Assembly (NCBI GenBank): GCA_964410215.1
Contig: CAYPHA010000038.1
Location: forward strand, 1-43,845
Length of the DNA: 43,845 nucleotides
Reading direction: 5' to 3'
Source: CAYPHA01 sp964410215
Lineage (GTDB): Bacteria; Calditrichota; Calditrichia; Calditrichales; CAYPHA01
In this document: positions 32,809 through 41,284 of the stretch, piece by piece
Numbering within the stretch: the first letter of the stretch is position 1
Layout: the number at the start of each line of letters is the position of its first letter
Notes under the pieces: generated by a model
Told to the model about the DNA's origin: nothing
Databases searched by the model: none
The model's input: only the letters and a program-made list of their open reading frames with translations
Translations under genes and position numbers: made by a program

Positions 32809-33482
32809 GATACCTCCAGTTGACCTTTTTTCTTATCTTGTAAATAGACGTGCCTGATACGATGAATCGCTGTATAATTCGCAAACAGGGCAATCATCCA
32901 GACCGCAATTTCCAGTAAAGTAACCCCAAAATCTGTAACGTGAAAAATGGTAATATGAAAAACCGGAAAATACAGCAGTGCGCCGAATCCAATCAACACA
33001 ACCCGTTCGGGACGCTGCATCATTCCGACTTTCGCCTCAAAACCAAGTCCCTCCGCCCTGGCACGAACGTAACTGACCATCGTCGATCCGCCGAGCGCAA
33101 TAAACGTTATTACAGACAGCACATAACTGTCCGCCCGCACATAGAAGGCGGCAATGCCGAAAAACATGATGACTTCCGAGTACCGGTCGATGGAGGAATC
33201 AAATAATGCCCCGAATTTTGTTACGCGTCCGGAAGTCCTGGCCACTTTCCCGTCGAGTATATCACAGATTCCACCGAGCAGAATGAGCAGGCCGGACCAA
33301 TGGACAAACTGTGAATCGACCATTAAAAGAATGGATCCTATTGCGGTAATGATAAATCCCCAGACGGTGAACGTGTTTGGATTAACATTCCACTTTACGA
33401 GTAACCGGATTAATGGATTCAATGATGCAACAAATCCGTCCTGTAGCCAACGAGGCAGAAAACCTTTCGATTTATCTTTCAT
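32805..33482 (-). CDS. CDP-alcohol phosphatidyltransferase, probable inositol-phosphate lipid synthase
   Basis: 225 residues from the ATG at 33482; a GTG one codon earlier is possible. The family signature DGKVARTSGRVTKFGALFDSSIDRYSE (about 73-99) matches D-G-x2-A-R-x8-G-x3-D-x3-D. About six membrane helices follow. Such enzymes join CDP-diacylglycerol to an alcohol. PgsA-type glycerol-phosphate transfer is the default reading, but overlap with ino1 argues for inositol 1-phosphate as acceptor, as in phosphatidylinositol phosphate synthases. It overlaps rsmI by 11 bp. The acceptor is inference. Confidence 0.85.
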   Translation of the reverse strand: MKDKSKGFLPRWLQDGFVASLNPLIRLLVKWNVNPNTFTVWGFIITAIGSILLMVDSQFVHWSGLLILLGGICDILDGKVARTSGRVTKFGALFDSSIDRYSEVIMFFGIAAFYVRADSYVLSVITFIALGGSTMVSYVRARAEGLGFEAKVGMMQRPERVVLIGFGALLYFPVFHITIFHVTDFGVTLLEIAVWMIALFANYTAIHRIRHVYLQDKKKGQLEVS

Positions 33483-34182
33483 CACTACGGCCCTTCTTTT
33501 GCTTATTGCCTTCTACGATCAGTACAATTTCACCTTTAACCGGATTTGATCTCAGATGTTCACCCAGTTCTTCTAACGTTCCCCTGCGGAATTCTTCAAA
33601 TTTTTTTGTCAGTTCCCTTGCCATTACGCAGGTTCGGTTGCCCCAGTGTTCCAGCATCTGCGAAACCGTCTTTTCAATGCGATGCGGGGACTCATAAAAT
33701 ATAAGTGTCCGTGTTTCCTGTTCGAGTTCCCTGAAGCGTGTCAGCCTGCCTTTTTTGGAAGGCAGAAACCCCTCAAATACAAACCGGTTTAACGGCATGC
33801 CCGATGCCGTCAGGGCGGCGATGGCAGCCGAAGCTCCGGGAACAGGTATGACACGAACGGCCTCCTTGACGGCTTCCCGGACAATCTGATAGCCCGGATC
33901 GGATATACCGGGTGTCCCTGCATCGGAAATAACCGCCAGTGCCTGTCCTTCCTTCAGACTCCGGATCAGGCGGGGTGTTTCCGACCGGAGATTATAACTA
34001 TGATAACTTCTGACAGGTGTATGGATTCCATACTTTTTCAGCAGTATGGATGAGGTGCGGGTATCCTCAGCCGCAATCAGGTCCACCGATGATAGAATAC
34101 GAACCGCCCTGTAAGTTATATCATCAAGGTTTCCTATAGGGGTGGAAACCAGGTATAACGCACCCTTTACTATTTCTTCCAA
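33472..34182 (-). CDS. rsmI: 16S rRNA (cytidine-1402-2'-O)-methyltransferase
   Basis: 236 residues. The start GALYLVSTPIGNLDDITYRAVRIL (about 6-29) is the hallmark of RsmI, followed by AAEDTRTSSILLKKYGI, ISDAGTPGISDPGYQIVREA and PGASAAIAALTASGMP, the tetrapyrrole-methylase SAM pocket. The C-terminal FYESPHRIEKTVSQM and ELTKKFEE segments fit. It methylates the ribosome decoding site. It starts 3 bp after nadE. The basic tail (GNKQKKGRSDER) overlaps the next gene. Confidence 0.95.
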   Translation of the reverse strand: MEEIVKGALYLVSTPIGNLDDITYRAVRILSSVDLIAAEDTRTSSILLKKYGIHTPVRSYHSYNLRSETPRLIRSLKEGQALAVISDAGTPGISDPGYQIVREAVKEAVRVIPVPGASAAIAALTASGMPLNRFVFEGFLPSKKGRLTRFRELEQETRTLIFYESPHRIEKTVSQMLEHWGNRTCVMARELTKKFEEFRRGTLEELGEHLRSNPVKGEIVLIVEGNKQKKGRSDER

Positions 34183-34185
34183 CTT

Positions 34186-35001
34186 TTATACACCCCAGTC
34201 TCTGCAATACCGGAAATCCTGATTGATCGTCCTGTTTGAAACTTTGGCAATGACCGGAGGGCGCCGCTTGAACTGATTTTTCTGTATGCGGCTTTTTATT
34301 GCCCGGATCATTTCCGTATCGTATCCCATTTCAATAAGAAGATCATCGGGATAACGAAGATCAATATAATAATAAAGGAACCGGTCAATTTCCCCGTATG
34401 TATATCCCAGTTCATTTTCGTCTGTCTGCCCTACCCAGAGATCTGCTGAAGGTGCTTTTTTAATAATCTCTTCAGGGATATGCAAATAAGCGGCAAGCTC
34501 CCATATTTGAGACTTGTAAAGGTCGCCAATCGGATTGATGGCGCTGGCCAGATCACCGAAAATTGTACCATAACCGAGAAGTAATTCTGTTTTGTTGCTT
34601 GTACCGATAACGAGCGCAGAATGGGCTGAAGAGTAATCATAAAGGAAGCACATCCGCTCTCTGGCCATTTTATTGCCTCGGCGCAGGGACTCCGCTTCCG
34701 GATCAGTTTCGAAAAACACGTCTACCATGGGAGAGATATCCAGAACATCGTAACTTATTTTCAGTTGATTTGCCAGTAACTCCGCATGTTCCCTGCTATC
34801 CGGATTACTTGTCCGGTAGGGCAGGATAAGCGCATGAACGTTCGCGGGCTCCAGGCTATGAGCCAGCAAAGCGGCTACAACTGCGGAATCAACGCCCCCG
34901 GAAAGACCCAGAACTGCCCGGTTCATTCCTATTTTTTGCATTTCTTCCACTAAAAAGTTACGCAGTAACCCGCTGACCAGCTCAGCATTTATTTTCAACA
35001 T
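34186..35001 (-). CDS. nadE: Ammonia-dependent NAD+ synthetase
   Basis: 271 residues. The PP-loop SGGVDS is at 34-39 (AVLGLSGGVDSAVVAALL). Other family segments are LILPYRTSNPDSREHAELL, VIGTSNKTELLLGYGTIFGDLASAINPIGDLYKSQIWELA, IIKKAPSADLWVGQTDENELGYTY, and the C-terminal FKRRPPVIAKVSNRTINQDFRYCRDWG. There is no glutaminase domain, so free ammonia is the donor. It adenylates and amidates nicotinic acid adenine dinucleotide. It is the first gene of a seven-gene operon ending with ctp. Confidence 0.95.
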   Translation of the reverse strand: MLKINAELVSGLLRNFLVEEMQKIGMNRAVLGLSGGVDSAVVAALLAHSLEPANVHALILPYRTSNPDSREHAELLANQLKISYDVLDISPMVDVFFETDPEAESLRRGNKMARERMCFLYDYSSAHSALVIGTSNKTELLLGYGTIFGDLASAINPIGDLYKSQIWELAAYLHIPEEIIKKAPSADLWVGQTDENELGYTYGEIDRFLYYYIDLRYPDDLLIEMGYDTEMIRAIKSRIQKNQFKRRPPVIAKVSNRTINQDFRYCRDWGV

Positions 35002-35044
35002 CAGGATATCCTAATATTTAAAGCATTCAGAAATATACAAATCG

Positions 35045-35085
35045 CGGGATTAAATATAAAATATTTTTAATTTTGCGGAATCCCG
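35045..35085. other. Inverted repeat CGGGATT...AATCCCG in the divergent promoter region
   Basis: Seven-base arms at 35045-35051 and 35079-35085 flank a very A+T-rich 27-base stretch between nadE and the saccharopine-type dehydrogenase gene. It could be an operator for either direction, or chance. Confidence 0.25.
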
Positions 35086-35137
35086 TAAAAAGGAAAGGAT
35101 TCAATGCGTTATTCTAAGTGAAAAGTGGAATTTGTGG

Positions 35138-35167
35138 TTGAATTATTAAGATTTTTTAGCTTATATT
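35138..35167 (+). promoter_or_regulatory. Candidate promoter of the lysine-degradation genes
   Basis: TTGAAT (35138-35143), 18 bp, then TATATT (35162-35167). It gives a leader of about 80 bases ending in AAAGGAG before the ATG at 35254. I saw no riboswitch-like structure in the leader. Confidence 0.5.
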
Positions 35168-35253
35168 CAAAGTCTAGTATCAGCATGAAAAGCCGTTTGT
35201 AAATAAATGAAATATCAAACAGTGGACCAATCGATTATCAAAAGGAGTTCTTT

Positions 35254-36576
35254 ATGAAAAAGGTTCTTGTCCTCGGTGCCGGTCTCGTCGCACGCCCCCT
35301 CGTTCGTTATCTGCTGGAACAGCAGGAAATATCGGTTATCATTGCCAGCCGGACAGTCAGTAAAGCGGAGCGCCTTGTCGGCGACCATCCGGATGGCTCT
35401 GCGCATGCATTAAATGTCGAAAATGAAACATCATTAAGAGCATTTATTTCTGATTCTGATATCGTAATCAGTCTTCTTCCATGGATTCATCACATGAAAG
35501 TGGCAAATCTGTGTGTCGAACTGAATAAGCACCTGGTTACAACTTCCTATGTAAAGCCCGAAATGCAGGCACTCGATGAAGAAGCTAAAAAGCGCGGTCT
35601 TTTCTTTTTGAATGAAATCGGTGTGGATCCCGGTATCGATCACATGGCTGCAATGAAAATTATTAACGGCGTAAAAGCTGAGGGTGGGACGATTAAGAGC
35701 TTTTATTCCTATTGCGGCGGTTTACCGGCGCTTGCCAATAACAATAACCCCCTCGGATATAAATTTTCGTGGAGTCCCGTCGGAGTCATGCTCGCTGCCA
35801 CCAATAACGGACGCTATCTGAAGGACGGTAATATAATCGATGTAAAACCGGAGGCGCTTTTCGAACACTATTGGTTGCTGGATGTTCCCGGAGCAGGAAC
35901 GTTTGAAGCTTATGTCAACCGGGATGCAGTCCCTTATATCGATCTTTACCGGATACCGGAAACGAAAAGCATGTACCGGGGAACACTGCGTAATATCGGA
36001 CACTGCGAATCCTGGAACTACTTCAAAAAAATGGGTCTTCTGAATCAGGAAAAAATCTATGATCTTACGAAAATGACTCCCCGTATGGTGGTGACTGACC
36101 TGGTTAACAGCGATGGAAAAAATCTGGTTGCCGATATAAGCCGGATGCTTCAGATACCCGAACATTCCATCACGATAAAGAAGCTGGAATGGTTGGGGAT
36201 GTTTGGAGACACGAACCTTCCTCTCGATAAGGGCACAGCCTTTGATATGTTTGCGTATATTTTACAGAACCGGCTCGGTTATGCGGAAGGGGAACTGGAT
36301 TTACTCGTACAGCATCATGAGTTCGTTGCTCAGTATCCTAATGGCCCCGACAAGAAAATTACTTCGACTATGGTCGATCTGGGCATCCCGGGAGGCGATT
36401 CATCGATGGCACGGACTGTAAGTCTGCCGGCCGCTATTGCGACGAAGTTGATCGCACATGGTGCGTTGAGCCTGAGCGGTGTCCATATTCCGGTCCTTCC
36501 TGAGATTTATGAACCGGTTTTGAGCGAACTGGAAACGATGAATATTAAACTGGTTGACCGCGTTACGAAACTATGA
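35254..36576 (+). CDS. Saccharopine dehydrogenase-like protein (equivalent to the SDH half of AASS)
   Basis: 440 residues with AAAGGAG before the ATG. A Rossmann start MKKVLVLGAGLVARPLVRYL (1-20) is followed by IASRTVSKAERL, VISLLPWIHHMKVANLCVELNKHLVTTSYV, and FLNEIGVDPGIDHMAAMKIIN, which matches the C-terminal half of animal/plant lysine-degrading AASS. Later segments (SYCGGLPALANNNNPLGYKFSWSPVGVMLAA, KTMVDLGIPGGDSSMARTVSLPAAI-like) also fit. The reaction would be saccharopine to glutamate plus aminoadipate semialdehyde. It is followed 16 bp later by the gene for the other half. Biosynthetic use in the reverse direction cannot be excluded from sequence. Confidence 0.85.
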   Translation: MKKVLVLGAGLVARPLVRYLLEQQEISVIIASRTVSKAERLVGDHPDGSAHALNVENETSLRAFISDSDIVISLLPWIHHMKVANLCVELNKHLVTTSYVKPEMQALDEEAKKRGLFFLNEIGVDPGIDHMAAMKIINGVKAEGGTIKSFYSYCGGLPALANNNNPLGYKFSWSPVGVMLAATNNGRYLKDGNIIDVKPEALFEHYWLLDVPGAGTFEAYVNRDAVPYIDLYRIPETKSMYRGTLRNIGHCESWNYFKKMGLLNQEKIYDLTKMTPRMVVTDLVNSDGKNLVADISRMLQIPEHSITIKKLEWLGMFGDTNLPLDKGTAFDMFAYILQNRLGYAEGELDLLVQHHEFVAQYPNGPDKKITSTMVDLGIPGGDSSMARTVSLPAAIATKLIAHGALSLSGVHIPVLPEIYEPVLSELETMNIKLVDRVTKL

Positions 36577-36592
36577 AGGGATTCGCTGATCA

Positions 36593-37897
36593 ATGAAAAC
36601 ACTGTTAATACGGGCGGAAGATAAAAATAAATGGGAAGCCCGTGCACCGCTGGTCCCGGGAGATTTGAGAGAGCTGATAAAGCAGACGGGTGCGAACGTT
36701 TTTGTAGAGAAATCAGACAAACGGTTTTTCACACTGGATGAATACACGGAAGCGGGTGCACTGACTTGCGGGGATATGTCGCAGGGAGATATTATTCTGG
36801 GTATTAAAGAGATCCCGGAAGAAAAGATTCTTGATAATAAGATATACCTCTTTTTTTCCCATACCATTAAAGGGCAGCAGGGTAATATGCCGATGTTGAA
36901 ACGGATTATGGATGGCGGTTCGACGCTCATCGATTATGAGCGCATTATCGATGAACAGAAACGGCGGCTTGTTTATTTCGGAAGATATGCCGGCGATGCC
37001 GGTGCCATCGATATCCTCTGGTTGATGGGTGAATACTGGGAACATAAAGGCATTCAGACACCATTTAAAAACTGGAAGCAGGCAACCGGTTTTCATTCCG
37101 TTTATGATGCAAAGGAGCAGCTTAAACAGATCGGTGAAATAATACATACCGAAGGCCTTCCATCCGCTGTTTCCCCGCTGGTAATCGGAATTCTGGGGTA
37201 TGGAAATGTTTCCAAAGGTGCCCAGAATATCTTTGATTGTCTTCCCGTCGAGCGGATTGCACCCGAAGACCTGGTGACTCTTATGCAGGAAGGCGAAACG
37301 TCACCGCATAAGGTTTACCTTACGGTTTTCAGGGAAGAGCATATGGTCCGTCGAAAAGACGGCGCAGATTTCGACCTGCAGGACTATTATGAGGAACCGG
37401 AAAAGTATGAGTCGCAGCTTGCTCCATATCTTCCCTGTCTGACCATTCTGGTGAATGCGACATACTGGGATGCCCGCTATCCGCGGTTTGTTACCTGGTC
37501 TGATCTCAAAGACCTTTACACTATGCATTCTCCGCCCAGATTATGCGGTATCGCAGATATTACCTGTGATGTGGGCGGATCCATCGAATGTAACGTTAAA
37601 ACAACGGATACGGGTAAGCCGGCCTACCGCTGTGATCCCTTGTCAAAGACGGTTAAGGACGGGCACAAGGGAGAAGGGATCGTCTTGCTGGCGGTTGATA
37701 ATTTACCAGCGGAAATTCCCAATGATGCTTCCACCTTTTTCAGTAATCAGTTAAAAGGGTTTGTCCCTGCACTGATCAACGCGAATTTTGACGTTGATCT
37801 GAGTAAAAGCGGACTGCCCGGGGAACTGCAGCGGGCCGTAATCGTCTACAGGGGAGAGCTGACACCCGACTACCGGTATCTTGAAAATCACCTCTGA
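36593..37897 (+). CDS. Lysine-ketoglutarate reductase-like protein (equivalent to the LKR half of AASS)
   Basis: 434 residues. The start LLIRAEDKNKWEARAPLVPGDL and the segments GDIILGIKEIPEEKILDNKIYLFFSHTIKGQQGNM and YFGRYAGDAGAIDILW match the N-terminal half of AASS and the alanine-dehydrogenase fold. A second Rossmann motif (VIGILGYGNVSKGAQNIF) is near residue 200. The C-terminal GIADITCDVGGSIECN and GEGIVLLAVDNLPAEIP segments are also typical. It would condense lysine and 2-oxoglutarate to saccharopine. Together with the preceding gene it makes a two-gene version of a eukaryotic fused enzyme. It is closed by a hairpin just after the stop. Confidence 0.85.
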   Translation: MKTLLIRAEDKNKWEARAPLVPGDLRELIKQTGANVFVEKSDKRFFTLDEYTEAGALTCGDMSQGDIILGIKEIPEEKILDNKIYLFFSHTIKGQQGNMPMLKRIMDGGSTLIDYERIIDEQKRRLVYFGRYAGDAGAIDILWLMGEYWEHKGIQTPFKNWKQATGFHSVYDAKEQLKQIGEIIHTEGLPSAVSPLVIGILGYGNVSKGAQNIFDCLPVERIAPEDLVTLMQEGETSPHKVYLTVFREEHMVRRKDGADFDLQDYYEEPEKYESQLAPYLPCLTILVNATYWDARYPRFVTWSDLKDLYTMHSPPRLCGIADITCDVGGSIECNVKTTDTGKPAYRCDPLSKTVKDGHKGEGIVLLAVDNLPAEIPNDASTFFSNQLKGFVPALINANFDVDLSKSGLPGELQRAVIVYRGELTPDYRYLENHL

Positions 37898-37899
37898 CC

Positions 37900-37932
37900 G
37901 GAGCTCTCTCTTAATGGAGAGACTCCTGTTTA
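37900..37932 (+). terminator. Hairpin terminator after the LKR-like gene
   Basis: A ten-base-pair stem with one bulged C (GGAGCTCTCTC and GAGAGACTCC, loop TTAATG) starts 2 bp after the stop and is followed by TGTTTATATA. The T-run is weak. The gene on the other strand ends at 37953, so it may serve both directions. Confidence 0.5.
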
Positions 37933-37952
37933 TATATCCAGGCCGTTTCCGT

Positions 37953-39485
37953 TCAGCGGATGACGATTTGCAGATAGGGTATAAGATCCATAGGTGTATA
38001 GGTTGTGATACCGATTTCATCCGCTGCCAGGTCGGCGGCCTGACCATGAAAATAATTGCCGGAGATACTCGCCTGTAACGGAGATATGCCCCGACTGAGA
38101 AAACCGGCGATCAGGCCGGCCAGAATATCGCCGCTTCCGCCCTTAGCCAGCCCTTCATTGCCGGTTGGATTAATATATAATCCTTTCTCTCTGGAGCCGG
38201 CAATGGATGGGGCTCCTTTAAGATTAACCGTGCATGCATGTGAAAAGAGGAATTCTTCGAGAACTTTCCAGGGAACGCTTTGCATTTCCAGTTTTTTATG
38301 CCCGGAAATGCGCATAAATTCACCATAATGCGGTGTCAGAATAAAATGATCCCCGAGGCGGTTGCATAGCGCATCATCGGTGGAGAGATAGAAGAGGGCA
38401 TCGGCGTCGACGACCGTCGGTTTACTTGTCTTTTCAGCGTGCTCCAGAGCCGCTTTTATTATTTCCTGCGTTTGAGGTGCCCTTCCCATACCCGGGCCAA
38501 TCAGCAAGGCGTTCACCTGGTTGATTTTCTCCAGAATCCGGGGAAGTGCTTCCGCGGTCAGAAAGCCATTTTCGTCAGCGGGGAGCGGAACAGTGAGCGT
38601 CTCCGTAAGACTGGTTTCGGCAATCGTGTTCAGGGAAGAGGGGATGCCCAGGAAAACAAGGCCGGCTCCTGTTATTCCGGCTGCCCGGGCTGCCATCGTT
38701 GCCGCTCCGGTCATACCGGGTCCACCGGCAAGTATAAATAACGTTCCGGCCGAATATTTGTTTTGCCAGGGTGGCGGACTGGGAAGAAGGACATCGTTTT
38801 CTTCCACCAGGTTAATGCGCACGTTTTCATCATGTTCAATAAAGTCAGGGATACCAATATCAACGACCTCCAGCTGACCCGTGAAAACTCTTGCCGGATA
38901 AAACAGGTGGGCGCATTTCGGTAAGGCCATCGTGATCGTGAGGTCCGCATTGACAGCCTCTCCTTCAGTCGTGGCTGAATCGCCATTCAGTCCGGACGAT
39001 ATGTCGATAGAAATGACGGGTTGATGCTGTGCGTTCATCCATTCGATGACATCTTTATAGATTCCGCGCACGGCACCTTTGATGCCGGTACCGAGTAACG
39101 CATCGATTATTAAAGCCGGTCCGGTTAGCACGGGCAGGTCGGAAGGTGATGTTACCGGTGCGGTCGGGATCCGGTACTGTTCACAGATATGCGCATTAAT
39201 CGCGGCATCACCCTGTAAAGCATCGATCGCTTCCAGAGGATGTATGACAACCTTATAATTGTTTTTATGAAGATGGCGGGCGATTACGCATCCGTCACCC
39301 CCGTTATTACCCTTGCCTGTAAATACATGAATCGTTTCGATATGGTTATCACGGCAAAACTGATCGGCAATGACATAGGACTGATAACCGGCATTTTCCA
39401 TTAAAATAATACCCGGCACACCAAGGTTTTCAATGGTTTGACGGTCCATATTTTTCATTTGCTCAATCGTGACCACTTTTTTCAT
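37953..39485 (-). CDS. nnr: Bifunctional NAD(P)H-hydrate epimerase / ADP-dependent dehydratase
   Basis: 510 residues from the ATG at 39485, which has AAGGAGG 5 bases before it; an ATG 21 bases upstream has none. The N-terminal epimerase domain (about 1-215) shows GIILMENAG, FTGKGNNGGDGCVIARHL and IIDALLGTGIKG. The C-terminal ribokinase-like dehydratase domain (about 235-505) shows LFILAGGPGMTGAATMAARAA, LIGPGMG, VVDADAL, LTPHYGEFMRI and the catalytic GLAKGGSGDILAGLIAGFL. The enzyme repairs hydrated NADH and NADPH. It is convergent with the LKR-like gene. NAD+ synthesis (nadE) is also in the window but in a separate operon. Confidence 0.95.
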   Translation of the reverse strand: MKKVVTIEQMKNMDRQTIENLGVPGIILMENAGYQSYVIADQFCRDNHIETIHVFTGKGNNGGDGCVIARHLHKNNYKVVIHPLEAIDALQGDAAINAHICEQYRIPTAPVTSPSDLPVLTGPALIIDALLGTGIKGAVRGIYKDVIEWMNAQHQPVISIDISSGLNGDSATTEGEAVNADLTITMALPKCAHLFYPARVFTGQLEVVDIGIPDFIEHDENVRINLVEENDVLLPSPPPWQNKYSAGTLFILAGGPGMTGAATMAARAAGITGAGLVFLGIPSSLNTIAETSLTETLTVPLPADENGFLTAEALPRILEKINQVNALLIGPGMGRAPQTQEIIKAALEHAEKTSKPTVVDADALFYLSTDDALCNRLGDHFILTPHYGEFMRISGHKKLEMQSVPWKVLEEFLFSHACTVNLKGAPSIAGSREKGLYINPTGNEGLAKGGSGDILAGLIAGFLSRGISPLQASISGNYFHGQAADLAADEIGITTYTPMDLIPYLQIVIR

Positions 39486-39574
39486 GACAGCCTCCTTTTC
39501 ATTCATCTCCGGATGACTCAGGTTTTAACCGGTCTGAGATGGAAACTTACAACTTATTCTTTTCAAAAGGTAGG

Positions 39575-39838
39575 CTAAAATGAATCGGACCGTTTTCTGG
39601 CCTCTTCAATAAGGGTAAGGAGGTTTACCATTTTATGTTCAGGCGGGGCGGCGAGATAGGATACCTCATCCTGAGAATAGTTCAGAGTAATAAAGTCCTT
39701 TACCGGGATGCGCTCGAACCAGCAGTCGAAAATGCGTGAGCATGGCAACCCTGATTTTTCCTTTCTGCAGTAATCAAAATGAAGATGATGACCTAATTTA
39801 CGGCAGTAAATTGCTTCGTTATCGTATTGCTCTTTCAT
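39575..39838 (-). CDS. Small Cys/His-rich protein, probable metal-binding, unknown function
   Basis: 87 residues. Four cysteines and two histidines are concentrated in the first half: YCRKLGHHLHFDYC, then LPCSRIFDCWFERIPV. This spacing (Cys 12, Cys 24, Cys 33, Cys 39) suggests a zinc or iron-sulphur site. I recall similar short proteins in anaerobic and delta-type bacteria but cannot name a family. The second half (NYSQDEVSYLAAPPEHKMVNLLTLIEEARKRSDSF) is acidic and helical. AGGA lies about 10 bases before the ATG. A terminator separates it from trpB2 upstream, and nnr starts 89 bp downstream. Confidence 0.7.
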   Translation of the reverse strand: MKEQYDNEAIYCRKLGHHLHFDYCRKEKSGLPCSRIFDCWFERIPVKDFITLNYSQDEVSYLAAPPEHKMVNLLTLIEEARKRSDSF

Positions 39839-39841
39839 GAT

Positions 39842-39884
39842 AAAAAATCCTGTAAAGCCCCGCGGAACAAACTATTCCGCGGGG
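39842..39884 (-). terminator. Intrinsic terminator of the trpR-trpB2 operon
   Basis: A perfect 10-bp GC-rich stem (CCCCGCGGAA / TTCCGCGGGG, seven-base loop) begins 11 bp after the trpB2 stop. On the minus strand it is followed by CTTTACAGGATTTTTT, so the T-run is slightly displaced. The T-run also overlaps the leader of the Cys-rich gene. Confidence 0.65.
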
Positions 39885-39895
39885 TGGGTATGTGT

Positions 39896-41284
39896 TTACC
39901 ATTTACCTGTGCGTGTGACCTGAGGTTTTGGCAGATTCTCAATCGTCTTCAAAGACGTTGCCAGCACCTCTTCAGGTAATGCATAATCTTCCAGTTCATT
40001 GGCAAAGTAACGGTCGTATCCGGCCAGATCCATTAAACCGTGACCGCTGAGATTGAAGATGATAACTTTTTCTTTGCCTTCCTCTTTTGCTTTTTTCGCC
40101 TCCTGAATCGTGGCTGCAAGGGCATGACTCGTTTCCGGGGCAGTGATAATGCCTTCTGTCCGGGCGAACAGGACGGCTGCTTCATAACATTCCAGCTGGT
40201 GGATTGCCCTCGGCGTTATCAGGCCTTCCACAATAGACTGGCTGATTAGCGGCGCGATTCCGTGGTAGCGGAGGCCGCCTGCATGGATGGGCGGGGGAAT
40301 GAATTCATGGCCAAGGGAGTGCATGGGCATCAATGGCGTCATGCCGGCGGTATCGCCGTGGTCATAAACAAAGGGGGCCCGCGTCATGGTCGGGCAGGAT
40401 TCCGGCTCGACCGGAATGATGTCAATTTCCGCACCATGTATTTTATCATTGACAAATGGAAATGCGAGTCCGGCAAAATTACTGCCGCCGCCGGCACAGC
40501 CGATGACCACGTCCACCTTTTTCTCGCCGATCTTCTCCAGTTGTTTTTTAGCTTCAAGACCGATAATTGTCTGATGAAGCATCACATGATTCAGTACGCT
40601 TCCCAGTGAGTAGCGTGTTGATCCGCTTTTGTCTGAGACAGCTTCTTCCACGGCTTCGCTAATTGCTATTCCGAGACTGCCCGGGGTGTCCGGTGACTTC
40701 GCCAGTATATCCCTTCCTGCCTGGGTTTCCGGGCTCGGGCTGGGAATACATTTCGCGCCCCAGGTTTGCATCATAATTTTCCTGAACGGCTTCTGGTCAA
40801 AGCTTATGCGCACCATGTATACCTTGCATTCCAGTCCGAGAATAGCGCATGCAAAAGAAAGGGCGCTTCCCCACTGGCCGGCGCCTGTTTCGGTGGTCAG
40901 CTTTTTAATACCGAATTGTTTGTTGTACCAGGCCTGAGCGACCGCGGTATTGGGTTTATGACTTCCGGGAGGTGATACACTTTCATTTTTATAGTATATG
41001 CGGGCCGGTGTATCGAGGGCTTTTTCCAGAAAACGGGCTCTGTGCAAAGGCGCAGGACGCCAGCGATAGAGGATTTCGAGAATCTCCTCGGGAATATCAA
41101 TCCAGCGTTCCTGGCTGACTTCCTGCTCGATGAGATTCATAGGGAAAACCGGTGCCAGCATTTCAGGAGAGACCGGGTTGCCATCCGGTCCAAGCGGTGG
41201 ATTCATGGGACTTGGTAAATCTGCGGCCAGGTTATACCATTGTCGTGGAATTTCATCTTCATTCAGAACAACTTTAATAGACAT
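39896..41284 (-). CDS. trpB2: Tryptophan synthase beta chain, TrpB2 type
   Basis: 462 residues, longer than ordinary TrpB (about 400), as in the TrpB2 branch. The N-terminal extension with PSPMNPPLGPDGNPVSPEMLAPVFPMNLIEQE is characteristic. The PLP lysine is Lys 110 in NESVSPPGSHKPNTA, and the phosphate-binding loop is VIGCAGGGSNFAGL. Other TrpB2 marks are TETGAGQWGSALSFAC, PIHAGGLRYHGIAPLIS and the end IFNLSGHGLMDLAGYD. It condenses indole (or phosphoserine-derived aminoacrylate) with serine to give tryptophan. AAGGAGA inside the end of trpR precedes its ATG, and the two genes abut (TGAATG). There is no trpA in the window. Confidence 0.95.
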   Translation of the reverse strand: MSIKVVLNEDEIPRQWYNLAADLPSPMNPPLGPDGNPVSPEMLAPVFPMNLIEQEVSQERWIDIPEEILEILYRWRPAPLHRARFLEKALDTPARIYYKNESVSPPGSHKPNTAVAQAWYNKQFGIKKLTTETGAGQWGSALSFACAILGLECKVYMVRISFDQKPFRKIMMQTWGAKCIPSPSPETQAGRDILAKSPDTPGSLGIAISEAVEEAVSDKSGSTRYSLGSVLNHVMLHQTIIGLEAKKQLEKIGEKKVDVVIGCAGGGSNFAGLAFPFVNDKIHGAEIDIIPVEPESCPTMTRAPFVYDHGDTAGMTPLMPMHSLGHEFIPPPIHAGGLRYHGIAPLISQSIVEGLITPRAIHQLECYEAAVLFARTEGIITAPETSHALAATIQEAKKAKEEGKEKVIIFNLSGHGLMDLAGYDRYFANELEDYALPEEVLATSLKTIENLPKPQVTRTGKW

